45,051 nt of DNA, from NCBI GenBank assembly GCA_030747175.1, contig JASLLE010000013.1, positions 1 to 45,051 of the forward strand. The letters run 5' to 3'. Positions within the stretch are counted from its first letter, which is position 1. Every line of letters starts with the position of its first letter. Positions 34,139-42,467 of the stretch are shown piece after piece. This DNA comes from Dehalococcoidia bacterium (GTDB lineage Bacteria; Chloroflexota; Dehalococcoidia; Lucifugimonadales; Lucifugimonadaceae). The position numbers and the translations under genes are program-made. A model generated the notes under the pieces. It searched no databases, had not been told where the DNA came from, and saw only the letters and a program-made list of their open reading frames with translations.

Positions 34139-35445
34139 GCAACGGCCCCGGACAGGACGTCAAGATCGCGCCAGAAAGTCGGGTAGGAGATGTCTACAGA
34201 CTCGGCTCTTTCGATGCCGATCGTTCCCTCGCTGACGAGTCCCGCGATGGCGAGCGACATGGCGATCCGATGATCGTCGAAACTGTCCGCCACGGCGCCC
34301 TGTATGCGACCGCCGCCGTATATCGTGAGACCGTCCTCGGCCTCCTCATGCTCCACGCCGGCCGCCTTCAGCCATGCCACCGTCGCCGAAATGCGGTCAG
34401 ACTCCTTGACCCTCAATTCAGCCGCTTCCGTGATCCGGGTCGTTCCCTCCGCCATAGCGGCCGCGACGGCTACGACCGGGACCTCGTCGATCATGAGCGG
34501 CACAACATCGCCACCGATATCGACGCCTTTCAACTGTGAAGAACGCACGTGGACATCTGCGACGGGCTCGCCGGCGACGTTTCTCTCATTGACGAGCTCG
34601 ATATCCACGCCCATAGCACGAAGCACGTCGAAGATCCCGGTCCGGGTCGGATTGACGCCGACGTTTGACAGAGTGATATCTGCGTCCGGGTGCGCGGCGG
34701 CCGCGACTATCCAGAAAGCTGCCGACGACACATCACCGGGCACCTCGACGTCCACCGCGGTGAGTTCCGACGCCGAGGTGGTGACTGCCAGTCCATCGAC
34801 CTCGATCGATGCGCCCATCCCGGATAGCATTCTCTCGGTATGGTCCCGGGTCACGTCCGGTTGTCTGACGACCGTGCTCCCGGTCGCACGCAGACCCGCC
34901 AGAAGCAGGCACGATTTGAGCTGTGCGCTGGCGACCGGCATGTCGTACTCGATGCCGTGCAGGGTCCCGCCGTGGAACACGATCGGGGCGAGCCGGCCGC
35001 CGTCGCGCGCCGAGATCTCGGCGCCCATGCTCCGCAACGGCTCGATCACGCGCCCCATGGGACGGGACCGGAGTGAATCGTCGCCCGTGATGACCGTCAT
35101 GATCGGGCGTCCCGCGAGGAGGCCTGACATGAGGCGGGTCGTGGTGCCGCTGTTGCCCGCGTCCAGGATCTCATTCGGCTCGGCGAGGCCGTGCATCCCG
35201 ACGCCCGTGATCCGGATCGTATCCCCGCGTCCGGCGGGGCCGGGGGAGCGTTCTATCTCGACGCCCATCGCCCGGAAGATTCTGATCGTGGACGTACAGT
35301 CGGCGCCGCCGGACAGATTCGTGACGGTGGCCGATCCGTTCGCGAGGGCGTTGAACATCACCGCCCGATGCGAGACCGACTTGTCGCCGGGTATTTCTAT
35401 AGCGCCGCGGAGACGCTCTGGTCGTGAAACCTCTCGTGCCATCAT
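34135..35445 (-). CDS. aroA: 3-phosphoshikimate 1-carboxyvinyltransferase (EPSP synthase)
   Basis: 436 residues with the full set of EPSP synthase motifs: PGDKSVSHRA with the substrate-binding Lys and Arg, DAGNSGTTTRL, RPMGRVIEPLRSMGA, SAQLKSCLLLAGL, LRVKESDRIS and DDHRIAMSLAIAG. It transfers the enolpyruvyl group of PEP to shikimate 3-phosphate in the cytoplasm. It follows the tyrA-like gene by 44 bp and overlaps gmk, forming an aromatic amino acid/nucleotide operon. Both Met1 and Met2 are possible starts. Confidence 0.95.
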   Translation of the reverse strand: MMAREVSRPERLRGAIEIPGDKSVSHRAVMFNALANGSATVTNLSGGADCTSTIRIFRAMGVEIERSPGPAGRGDTIRITGVGMHGLAEPNEILDAGNSGTTTRLMSGLLAGRPIMTVITGDDSLRSRPMGRVIEPLRSMGAEISARDGGRLAPIVFHGGTLHGIEYDMPVASAQLKSCLLLAGLRATGSTVVRQPDVTRDHTERMLSGMGASIEVDGLAVTTSASELTAVDVEVPGDVSSAAFWIVAAAAHPDADITLSNVGVNPTRTGIFDVLRAMGVDIELVNERNVAGEPVADVHVRSSQLKGVDIGGDVVPLMIDEVPVVAVAAAMAEGTTRITEAAELRVKESDRISATVAWLKAAGVEHEEAEDGLTIYGGGRIQGAVADSFDDHRIAMSLAIAGLVSEGTIGIERAESVDISYPTFWRDLDVLSGAVA

Positions 35446-35489
35446 CCAAGATTAACCGCGGAACGCCGCCGAGATCAGCGGTCGCCGGG

Positions 35490-36497
35490 TCAGTTCTGGA
35501 ATTTCTGGTCGTCGTTTTTGTGGCCCCGACCGCGCCGGATGCGCCCCATGACGCCGCCGCCCAGGAACAACTGTCCCATCGCATCGGTCATCGTACCGCC
35601 ATCGTCTCGCGGCATTTCCGTCTCGGGACTCACGCCCGCCGTCCAACGCAGCCGTTGTTCGTAGGCCGTGGTCAAAAGCGGCTTCAACGTGTCGTCATCG
35701 CCTTCGTCGTCTACCGAGGCGAGGGCGTGCCGGAGATCGGTCAGTTCCGCCAGGTATGAGTCCAGCCAGTGCAGCATCATGTCCGGGTTGGTCTTGCAGA
35801 TGCCGTGCGTGGTTTCCGGGTCCATCCCGGCGAGCCGGGAAAGGTCACCGAATTCGGACGAGGCGAACTTGCTGATCTCAGCCCATGCGGGACTCTTGGC
35901 GGCCGTGAGGACGAGCGCGGAGGACATCAGCACCGGACCGTTCGATACCGCTGCGATGTAGCTGTCGTGCTCCGCAACGTCCACGAACCTGGGTCTGGCG
36001 CCCAGTAACTCCACGAATTCGACGACCGTCTGCACGCATTTCTCGGGCGCGCGCGGCGCCGGCATGAGCGGGTACGAGACGCCCACGAACAGATCGGGAT
36101 GGGCTGCGTCCTGTCCCGCCAGGCCCCCGCCCGCCAGCGGATGGCCGCCGATGAATCCGACGGATTCCGGCAGTTTTTCCGCCGCCCACCCCATGACTCG
36201 AGCCTTCGTGGTCGCCGTGTCGGTCACAGCGGCGCCGGGTTTGAGCCAGCCCGCCATATTTTCCAGCAAGACCGGGATTTCGAGAACAGGAACCGCCAGA
36301 ACGACAAGGTCCGCGTCTTTGACCGCCTTATCCAGTCGCCATTCATCGTCGTCGATGGCGCCGGTTTTTTTGGCCCGGTTCTGGACGGCCGAGTTGTGAT
36401 CAAAACCAATGACCTTCACGTTCTTCCGAGCCGAACGAATTGCCATTCCCATCGAACTGCCGATCAAGCCGAGGCCGATGATGGTTACCTGTGTCAT
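35490..36497 (-). CDS. tyrA: Prephenate dehydrogenase-like protein lacking the catalytic histidines
   Basis: 335 residues. The NAD site is GLGLIGSSMG (residues 8-17), with TDTATTKAR, the family's FIGGHPLAGGG (His119) and EHDSYIAAVS (residues 176-185). In the family the motif continues S-H-x-P-H, one of whose histidines is the catalytic one (His147 in Aquifex, His197 in E. coli TyrA); here it reads SNGPV (residues 185-189). Overall similarity and position upstream of aroA argue for a tyrA relative, but activity is doubtful. The start has AGAGGAAG upstream. The charged C-terminal tail is unusual. Confidence 0.75.
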   Translation of the reverse strand: MTQVTIIGLGLIGSSMGMAIRSARKNVKVIGFDHNSAVQNRAKKTGAIDDDEWRLDKAVKDADLVVLAVPVLEIPVLLENMAGWLKPGAAVTDTATTKARVMGWAAEKLPESVGFIGGHPLAGGGLAGQDAAHPDLFVGVSYPLMPAPRAPEKCVQTVVEFVELLGARPRFVDVAEHDSYIAAVSNGPVLMSSALVLTAAKSPAWAEISKFASSEFGDLSRLAGMDPETTHGICKTNPDMMLHWLDSYLAELTDLRHALASVDDEGDDDTLKPLLTTAYEQRLRWTAGVSPETEMPRDDGGTMTDAMGQLFLGGGVMGRIRRGRGHKNDDQKFQN

Positions 36498-36821
36498 GCG
36501 GTCTTCCTCTGGATTCTCCCGTGCACCATCCCGAGATCACGGCGCGGAGTTTGGAGATGTCGTCGCCGGGGGAATTGGCGTCTGTCTGATCCGGGTCGAA
36601 GACGCCCGCGAAACTCGGACAACGAAAGTATTTCTGAGTCCGTTATCGAAGGCTGAATTAGCTTTGAAAACCCTTGAAGAGTAGCACAGCCGACTCTTGA
36701 AGCCGGGATTCCTGATGGTCTTGTCGTCGGTCGAGAGTTTCTGCTCATGAATACGACGGCCAGGAAAATACGGGTTGCCGTCTCGCGGCCCAACTCGCCA
36801 ACCGGATGGGTGGGCAGCGGG
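36498..36821. other. Intergenic region upstream of the tyrA-like gene
   Basis: About 325 bp without a convincing gene. A locally AT-richer part at about 36625-36690 probably contains the promoter of the tyrA-aroA-gmk unit, but I could not find a well-spaced -35/-10 pair. No terminator for the upstream gene is evident. Confidence 0.4.
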
Positions 36822-37616
36822 TTACCGGGAGGGCGCTCGATCGTACCAGTCGTCATCTTCCTGGTCGTGCTGATGCCCGCCGGTCAAGCTGCCAGTTTGC
36901 GGCACGGTGGCATCGGAATGGTCGGCCGCGCCCGAGCGCGGCTTCCGCGGCGGCAGGGCGTCGATGCGATCGCGGTATTTTTTCAGGTCGCCATTTGATG
37001 TGGCAGTCAGATCGATCATTAACGCGTCGACGGGCAAATTACGCACCACCTCAAGATCCCCCGCCGATGGGGGCTGTTCCACGCGCAAAATGAAATGGCT
37101 TCCGACCAGTCCGATAGTGCTTTCCAGCTCGATCAAAGTGGAGAGTTTGAGCGGCCAGGGGGATTTCGGCGGCGTCAGGAACAGGAAATCTACCGGCAGA
37201 AACTCAAGCGCCCGGGCCACAGACTCCGTGAGAGACGTGTCGACTTCGTAACCGCGGGCCATGTCGTCATCGCGCAAGATCGTGGCCGGGTGGTCGTCGG
37301 AAGAGGGGACAACGAAGTCACAGCCCTTTTCCTTCAGGCGGTCCAACCCCTCGAAATCGATTTCGCCGATCGACACGCCCCAGATTTTCCTTTCGAGCGC
37401 TTCCAACGGGGTCGCATCGGCGGCGAGGTCGTCCGCGTCCGTCAGGACGATGGCGTCCAGTTCTTCAGCATCCGCGTACACCCCGGCGTCTTCGGCCGGC
37501 GCCGATCCCAGTAACAGCATCGTCGCCGAGGCCGTGGCGCGCGGGCGTGGCGCGAACCCCATCGGGGCTGGAGCAACACGACCGAGAGCATCGAGGCGGT
37601 CGGTCAGTTTAGACAC
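36822..37616 (-). CDS. Conserved-looking hypothetical protein next to PAC2
   Basis: I place the start at GTG 37616 (VSKLTDRLDALGR), which has GAGGGGAA about 11 bp upstream and overlaps the PAC2 stop by 8 bp; Met at 37661 is the longer option. The roughly 264-residue product alternates hydrophobic strands and helices (AIVLTDADDL, CDFVVPSSDD, VDFLFLTPPK, HFILRVEQP, DALMIDLTAT), suggesting a TIM-barrel-like fold, then ends in a disordered, His/Asp-rich tail. No catalytic motif is recognised. Coupling to PAC2 implies a shared process. Confidence 0.7.
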   Translation of the reverse strand: MSKLTDRLDALGRVAPAPMGFAPRPRATASATMLLLGSAPAEDAGVYADAEELDAIVLTDADDLAADATPLEALERKIWGVSIGEIDFEGLDRLKEKGCDFVVPSSDDHPATILRDDDMARGYEVDTSLTESVARALEFLPVDFLFLTPPKSPWPLKLSTLIELESTIGLVGSHFILRVEQPPSAGDLEVVRNLPVDALMIDLTATSNGDLKKYRDRIDALPPRKPRSGAADHSDATVPQTGSLTGGHQHDQEDDDWYDRAPSR

Positions 37617-38583
37617 TCGGCGAGTTCCCCTCATCTTTATCCTGATCAACGGACTCGCCACCTGGTGTCTCGTCGTCTGGAGTTTCTTCAGATACTTCCG
37701 GCGGAGACCCGGCTTCTCGTCGCAAAAACTCTTCGAGTTCAGCGATCAAGGGGGCCGCATCTGCGCCTCCGGTCTCCGTATCGGAGGGAGGGTTCTGTTT
37801 GTCCCATCGCTCCTCCAATTCGGCGACATATTTCGTGATCTCGTCCTGATCGGCGAGCGCTTTGGCCAGGCGGCGCGTGAAATCTCCGCCGCGGCGTTCA
37901 AGCCTGTCCATATTTATCTCGATCGGAATGATCTCGGTCACCGCTTCCAGCAAAGCCCTCGTTACATTCGGATTTGGTTTGGCCTGTACGTAGTGGGGGG
38001 AGTGGCCCCAGTAGCTGGCGCAGGGGATTCCGGCCGCCGTCATCCTGTCCAGGACTATCGACATAATGCCGGTAGGGCCCTGGTAGCTGGAGGGATCGAA
38101 CTCGAGGTGTTCGAGGTTCGGGCCCAGGTTCCGGGTTTGCGATGACCGGGTAACTTTGACGGGCCGTGTGTGGGGGACGGCGTCCAGCAATGCGCCCAGG
38201 GTGACGACCAGTTCCACGTTACAGGCCTCTGCTACCTCGTAGATCATGGATGAATAGGCCCGCCACTTGAAGTGAGGCTCCACGCCCCGGAACAGCACCA
38301 CGTCCGGCCCTTCGCCATCGGTGTTGCGCCATGCGTAGAACTGGTTCTCCGGCCAGGAGAGGATTCGTTCGCCGTTGCGGCCGTTCCGCACTTTCGGGCG
38401 ATGTTCGACGAAGTTATAAAACTCCTCGGGATCGATCGAGGCGAATTTTGTTGCCGATATCTGGTCCGCGAAGTATCGGATCGCTCGTGTGGCGGCTTCA
38501 GACGCGTCCGGCCATCCGGCAAACGCCGTAAGCATGATCGTCCGCCGCAATTCCGGGCGTTCGGTGAATTCGAGGCTGTCCAT
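37609..38583 (-). CDS. PAC2-family (proteasome assembly chaperone 2-like) protein
   Basis: 324 residues. The N-terminal IMLTAFAGWPDASEAATRAI and the mid region VTLGALLDAVPHTRPVKVT are typical of bacterial and archaeal PAC2-domain proteins, a fold related to eukaryotic proteasome assembly chaperones. The C-terminal quarter is acidic and probably disordered (repeated EE/PE/DD). ATG 38583 has GGGAGG upstream. No proteasome genes are in the window. The function of bacterial PAC2 proteins is largely unknown. Confidence 0.85.
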   Translation of the reverse strand: MDSLEFTERPELRRTIMLTAFAGWPDASEAATRAIRYFADQISATKFASIDPEEFYNFVEHRPKVRNGRNGERILSWPENQFYAWRNTDGEGPDVVLFRGVEPHFKWRAYSSMIYEVAEACNVELVVTLGALLDAVPHTRPVKVTRSSQTRNLGPNLEHLEFDPSSYQGPTGIMSIVLDRMTAAGIPCASYWGHSPHYVQAKPNPNVTRALLEAVTEIIPIEINMDRLERRGGDFTRRLAKALADQDEITKYVAELEERWDKQNPPSDTETGGADAAPLIAELEEFLRREAGSPPEVSEETPDDETPGGESVDQDKDEGNSPSV

Positions 38584-38707
38584 ATCGGCGCGCCTCCCTC
38601 ATGATTTGCACGTTCCCGGGGGAACGTCTGGCCGCGGGCGGCCCGGGCGTCGACGAGGCGAGTGTAGCATCGCGACGGCCCAGTTGAACCGGCCTGCGCA
38701 ACGAATC

Positions 38708-39550
38708 TCAATAACGGTGTCTGGCGCTTCGTGTCAGATACTTCACCAGGCTCGTATCAAAAGGCAGGACGCCGGTGTCGTACTCCGGGAAGGCGGGGGG
38801 TATCGTCGATGACAACGGGGTGCCGTAGGCCATCTCGTCCACCATCATTTCCGTCAACCCGGGGAGCGACGCCACGTCTTCCGCGTTGTAGCGGATTAGC
38901 GTCGTTAGGGCCTCCGGTTCGCCGTCATTCGCCATTTTCCATAATCGCACCGCATCGTATCCGCTCAGCCCGGACAACTCGCCCGGGCGGCCAAGGTCCG
39001 TGGCCTGCTCGATCTTCTTCAGGCCGCCGCGGAACCCGAGCCTTTGCAGCGGGTAGCGCAGGTCGAGGTGGGCCGCACGCGCGAACAGCGAATCTTCGCC
39101 GCCGGTGGAAGCCCGCCCGAACTCTTTATCAAGAAACGGCATATCGAACGATGCGCCGTTGAAGCTGACGAACAGGGAGTACTTGAGCAGAGCCTCCGGC
39201 AGTTCGTCCAGGTTGTCTCCCCGCACGAATGCCGTGAATCCGGCGTAGTCCAGGATCCCGACCATCGTTACGTAGGAGTTCTCGGGCGACAGGCCCGTCG
39301 TCTCGATGTCGAGGAAGGCGGTGTCCCGCTGGAAATCGGCATAGAGCCGCCAACACTCGCGCGATCCAAGAATGTCCTGGAAGTAGCGCGCGTTCCCGTC
39401 GGCGAGCTGCTGATCCGCCCGCTCAAGGATCTCCCCGTGTTGCGGTTGTGCCGCCGCTAGCTGGTCCCACGTGGTGACGCCATCGGCCCACAGGTCGGAC
39501 TCCCTTTCGGGTCCGATGCCGTCGATCAGTTGGAAAGTGCTGCGCAGCAA
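38708..39550 (-). CDS. YprB-like ribonuclease H-fold protein with N-terminal HhH
   Basis: 280 residues. It begins with a helix-hairpin-helix-like segment LIDGIGPERESDLWADGVTT, then a DnaQ/RNase H-like 3'-5' exonuclease domain: TAFLDIETTGLSP (DxE motif), LFVSFNGASFDMPFLDKEF (Asp/aromatic exo II) and the C-terminal IRYNAEDVASLPGL (exo III region with Asp). The acidic metal ligands are therefore present. Related YprB proteins are presumed nucleases of unknown substrate. Confidence 0.82.
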   Translation of the reverse strand: MLRSTFQLIDGIGPERESDLWADGVTTWDQLAAAQPQHGEILERADQQLADGNARYFQDILGSRECWRLYADFQRDTAFLDIETTGLSPENSYVTMVGILDYAGFTAFVRGDNLDELPEALLKYSLFVSFNGASFDMPFLDKEFGRASTGGEDSLFARAAHLDLRYPLQRLGFRGGLKKIEQATDLGRPGELSGLSGYDAVRLWKMANDGEPEALTTLIRYNAEDVASLPGLTEMMVDEMAYGTPLSSTIPPAFPEYDTGVLPFDTSLVKYLTRSARHRY

Positions 39551-39656
39551 CCTGCCTCACCGTGGGCATGGCCCGTCGATCCGTGTGTTATGACAATCTA
39601 ACGCTATCGTTTCGTAACCGGGGGGCGATGTGTCAGCCGGCGTTTATGTCGCAGCT

Positions 39657-40660
39657 TTACCCCATCGTCGCCAGGACTTCCGGCGTGACCTGGTATTCGA
39701 GGGGTTTGCCGGCGTTCCAACGTTCAAACTCTTCGATCACACAATCGGCAAGGCGTACTACTTCGTCGCCGATGGTCCCGCCCACGTGGGGGCTGATTAT
39801 CACATTCGGCAGGGTCCAGAGAGCGGAGTCCTCGGGTGGAGGCTCGGGCGAGGTTACATCCAGGAGCGCCGTGAGATCAGGCCGCGTGTCATAACCCGGA
39901 TCAAGTCCTCCTCGACCACCTGGGCGCCACGCCCCGTATTTATGAAGGTCGCCCCGTCCCGCATTTCATCGAAATGGGCAGCGGTCAATACGCTCCGGGT
40001 CGAGTCGAGATCAGGTGTGTGATTGCTGACGACCAGTGACCGTTCAAAAACCTCCGGCAGGGAAACGGACTCGACGCCCAACTCCCGCGCTCGTTTCGGT
40101 GTGAGAAACGGGTCGTACGCGATCACCCTGACCGGATAATCGGCAAGAAGCGTTCGCAGGCGTGTCCCGATCTTTCCGAGGCCGATTAACCCGACCGTCT
40201 CACCGAAAATTCCGGTCCGCGGGAAAACCTTTGCCTCGTGCGTCTTGATCTCGCGATACCGGCGTGCGGCCCTGAAATAGCCGCGCAGCGATAGCAAGAT
40301 CTGCGAGAGGCACATCTCTGAGACCGGGATGGCATTGATTCCCCATGCGCTGACAAGTGTGATTTCACGCTGGATCAACGGTGCGGCGAATGCTTTCACG
40401 TTGCCGGCGGCGTAAAAGACGGCCTTCAAGCCCGGCATTCGCGAGAAATGGTGGTCCGTGAAACGCGGCATGCCCCAGGTCGCGAAGATGACCTCGACAT
40501 CGAAGAGGCCCGCGGCGTGATCGCCGAAATTGCCGCCGGTAACGACGTCGGGGTAGAGGTCCGTTATGCCGGCGATGCGCTCTCTGCGGCCGAGGCCGAA
40601 CACGTCGCCATCGGCCGGTGGATAGTCGTAAAAGAGCGCCGATTTAGTGGGCATGAGCAC
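39657..40660 (-). pseudogene. D-2-hydroxyacid dehydrogenase with frameshift
   Basis: The open frame 39854-40660 (268 codons) has the NAD-binding LIGLGKIGTRLRTLL and the substrate Arg in FINTGRGAQVVEEDL, then stops early. The adjacent minus-strand frame continues seamlessly to 39657 with RPDLTALLDVTSPEPPPED, NVIISPHVGGTIGDEV and GKPLEYQVTPEVL, i.e. the catalytic Glu and His missing from the open frame. One base appears to be lost at about 39885-39892. Repaired, the protein would have about 334 residues, normal for the family. It is either a recent pseudogene or an assembly error. The gene lies downstream of the ComD-like gene. Confidence 0.8.
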
Positions 40661-40706
40661 CTGATTTCGGCGAGCCGGACGCCGGTCTCGGCCATGCTTC
40701 CAACGT

Positions 40707-41219
40707 TTAAGCGCCGAACTCTCTGCCCATCAGCAGCGCGACGGGCCGATTGCTCTCTTCGGCTTCCGTGAACGCCATCGAGATGCGTTCCATGTCCTCT
40801 GGTTGCTCGACGAGGTAGTAACGGATCCCGAAGGCGTCAAGGACCGGCTCAATGAATCTAGCGGCGGAGTCCGGGGTTGCGCCATGCCGGGTCCAGCCGC
40901 GATATCCGATCATCATGACCAGCGGCATGCTCGTGTCGAGGGACATCCCGCGTATCGAATCGCCGGACTCGAACACGCCGGTGTTCTGGATCATCACGAC
41001 CGGCTTTTTGCCGCCCACCCATAGTCCCGCGGCGATCGCCATCGTCTCCCCCTCCCTGCACACCGGCACGAGACGGATCGAGTCGTCGTCCGTTAGCAGT
41101 ATGTGCATGAAGTTGGTTTCACTGTCGGGGAGCCAGACGGCGTGGGTGATTCCGTGTTCGTGGAGGGCGTCCACAACGGCGGCCGCGCTGATCGTTGAAG
41201 AGTCGTATGCGTTCGTCAT
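40707..41219 (-). CDS. ComD-like thiamine-diphosphate-binding subunit (sulfo/phosphonopyruvate decarboxylase alpha type)
   Basis: ATG 41219 has AAAGGA upstream. The 170-residue product is a single PYR domain: VDALHEHGITHAVWLPDSE, the TPP-activating Glu in CREGETMAIAAGLWVGGKKP, MIQNTGVFESGDSI and MPLVMMIGYRGW. This matches the alpha subunit of sulfopyruvate decarboxylase (ComD) and the N-terminal half of phosphonopyruvate decarboxylase. The beta subunit (PP domain, ComE) is not next to it, so it is incomplete alone. It neighbours two 2-hydroxyacid dehydrogenases. Confidence 0.85.
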   Translation of the reverse strand: MTNAYDSSTISAAAVVDALHEHGITHAVWLPDSETNFMHILLTDDDSIRLVPVCREGETMAIAAGLWVGGKKPVVMIQNTGVFESGDSIRGMSLDTSMPLVMMIGYRGWTRHGATPDSAARFIEPVLDAFGIRYYLVEQPEDMERISMAFTEAEESNRPVALLMGREFGA

Positions 41220-41277
41220 GTGGTCCTTTTGCCTGGTGCCCGAAGGGAGGAGGGTGGTCGCTGGACTGTGAGCGCCG

Positions 41278-41283
41278 ATTATA
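41278..41283 (-). promoter_or_regulatory. -10 box candidate for the ComD-like gene
   Basis: A perfect TATAAT on the minus strand, about 60 bp before the ATG at 41219. No good -35 box at 16-18 bp is visible. In this GC-rich sequence an exact TATAAT in a divergent promoter region is suggestive. Confidence 0.4.
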
Positions 41284-41356
41284 GGGCGTGCGGTGTGTGG
41301 ACGGATTGAACATGAGCCCGGAAGGACTGACCCGATACGCCGCTCCTCCCCGGAGC

Positions 41357-41362
41357 TATAAT
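41357..41362 (+). promoter_or_regulatory. -10 box candidate for the second hydroxyacid dehydrogenase
   Basis: A perfect TATAAT on the plus strand, implying a start near 41369 and a leader of about 98 nt to ATG 41467. CTGACC at 41327-41332 is too far (24 bp) to be a normal -35 partner. Together with the minus-strand TATAAT at 41278 it forms a divergent pair. Confidence 0.4.
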
Positions 41363-41466
41363 CCGGCTGCCCCGTGGTAACGGACGTCCTGGATGTTCCG
41401 GGGGCCAGATCAAAGAACACGCGATGGCAATCACGTTTCTCAACTCATCGACAGGAGATTCTTTCT

Positions 41467-42465
41467 ATGGCTCTGCCCCTGGTAGCCGTGATCGGACCGA
41501 ATGACTCGCGCACGCAGGATGTTGTCCAGCGCTACGAACAGCTCGCCCGGCAGCACGGTGGATCGGTCCAGGTTCGCTGGATCGACAGCGCATCGGACGA
41601 CGCCGCCGTCCTGGAGCAGGCCGGGGACGCCATCGCCGTGATTCCGGCGGGGGTGCGCGCCGTTACGACGGAACTGGCGCTGAAGATGCCCAATCTGCGG
41701 CTCATACAGACAACTTCTGCCGGGACGGACTACCTGGACAAGACGGCGCTTGGAGAGAGCGGTGTACTTGTCGCGAACAACGGCGGCGGCAACTCCGTGG
41801 CGGTGTCCGAACACGCCGTCGCCCTCATGATTTCCGTCTATCGGAAGATGAACCTACAGCTCACAAGCACGCGCGCCGGAACATGGATGGCCGGAGTAAC
41901 GGGCGAGCAGGAGGAGTACCACAACCTTGTCGACAAGACCGTCGGCATCGTTGGACTCGGCCGGATCGGCTCCCGCGTGGCGCGCCGATTACGAGGCTGG
42001 GAATGCGAGATCATCTACTCCGACGTCATACCGATACCTGAAGACGTGGAGAGAGAGACCAGGGCGAAACGTGTCGAACTGGACGAACTGTTGAGGACTT
42101 CAGACCTGATAACACTCCACGTACCGCTGGACCGCTCCACACATCACATGATCAGCACCCGTGAGTTCGGGCTGATGAAGTCGACAGCCATCCTGATTAA
42201 CGCGTGCCGGGGTCCGGTCGTTGACGAGGCGGCGTTGATCGCCGCACTGAACTCGGGCGAGATATTCGGCGCCGGGCTGGACGTGCTGGAAGAGGAACCA
42301 ACCCCCACGGACAATCCGTTGCTGAGCATGGACAACGTCGTCGTGACGCCTCACCTCGCAAGCCTCGCCGTGGAGTCGGGCATCCGTTCGACCGACTTCG
42401 CGATGGCCAACGTTTCCCGTCTGGCGCGCGGCGAGGAGCTTGAGTCGATCGTCCACCCGGTCTAA
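41467..42465 (+). CDS. D-2-hydroxyacid dehydrogenase, intact
   Basis: ATG 41467 follows AGGAGA at 41453-41458; the longer upstream frame (GTG 41374) has none. 332 residues, full length. NAD site GIVGLGRIGSRVARRLRG, substrate-binding/catalytic Arg in NACRGPVVDEAALI, Glu in DVLEEEPTPTDN, and catalytic His in VTPHLASLAVESG are all present. It reduces a 2-keto acid or oxidises a D-2-hydroxy acid. It is the functional counterpart of the broken gene at 39657 and is divergent to it. Followed at once by a HAD phosphatase. Confidence 0.92.
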   Translation: MALPLVAVIGPNDSRTQDVVQRYEQLARQHGGSVQVRWIDSASDDAAVLEQAGDAIAVIPAGVRAVTTELALKMPNLRLIQTTSAGTDYLDKTALGESGVLVANNGGGNSVAVSEHAVALMISVYRKMNLQLTSTRAGTWMAGVTGEQEEYHNLVDKTVGIVGLGRIGSRVARRLRGWECEIIYSDVIPIPEDVERETRAKRVELDELLRTSDLITLHVPLDRSTHHMISTREFGLMKSTAILINACRGPVVDEAALIAALNSGEIFGAGLDVLEEEPTPTDNPLLSMDNVVVTPHLASLAVESGIRSTDFAMANVSRLARGEELESIVHPV

Positions 42466-42467
42466 GC

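Noticed and set aside
34304-35455. Plus-strand 383-codon open frame
   Set aside because: It is the antisense shadow of aroA, which has all EPSP synthase motifs.
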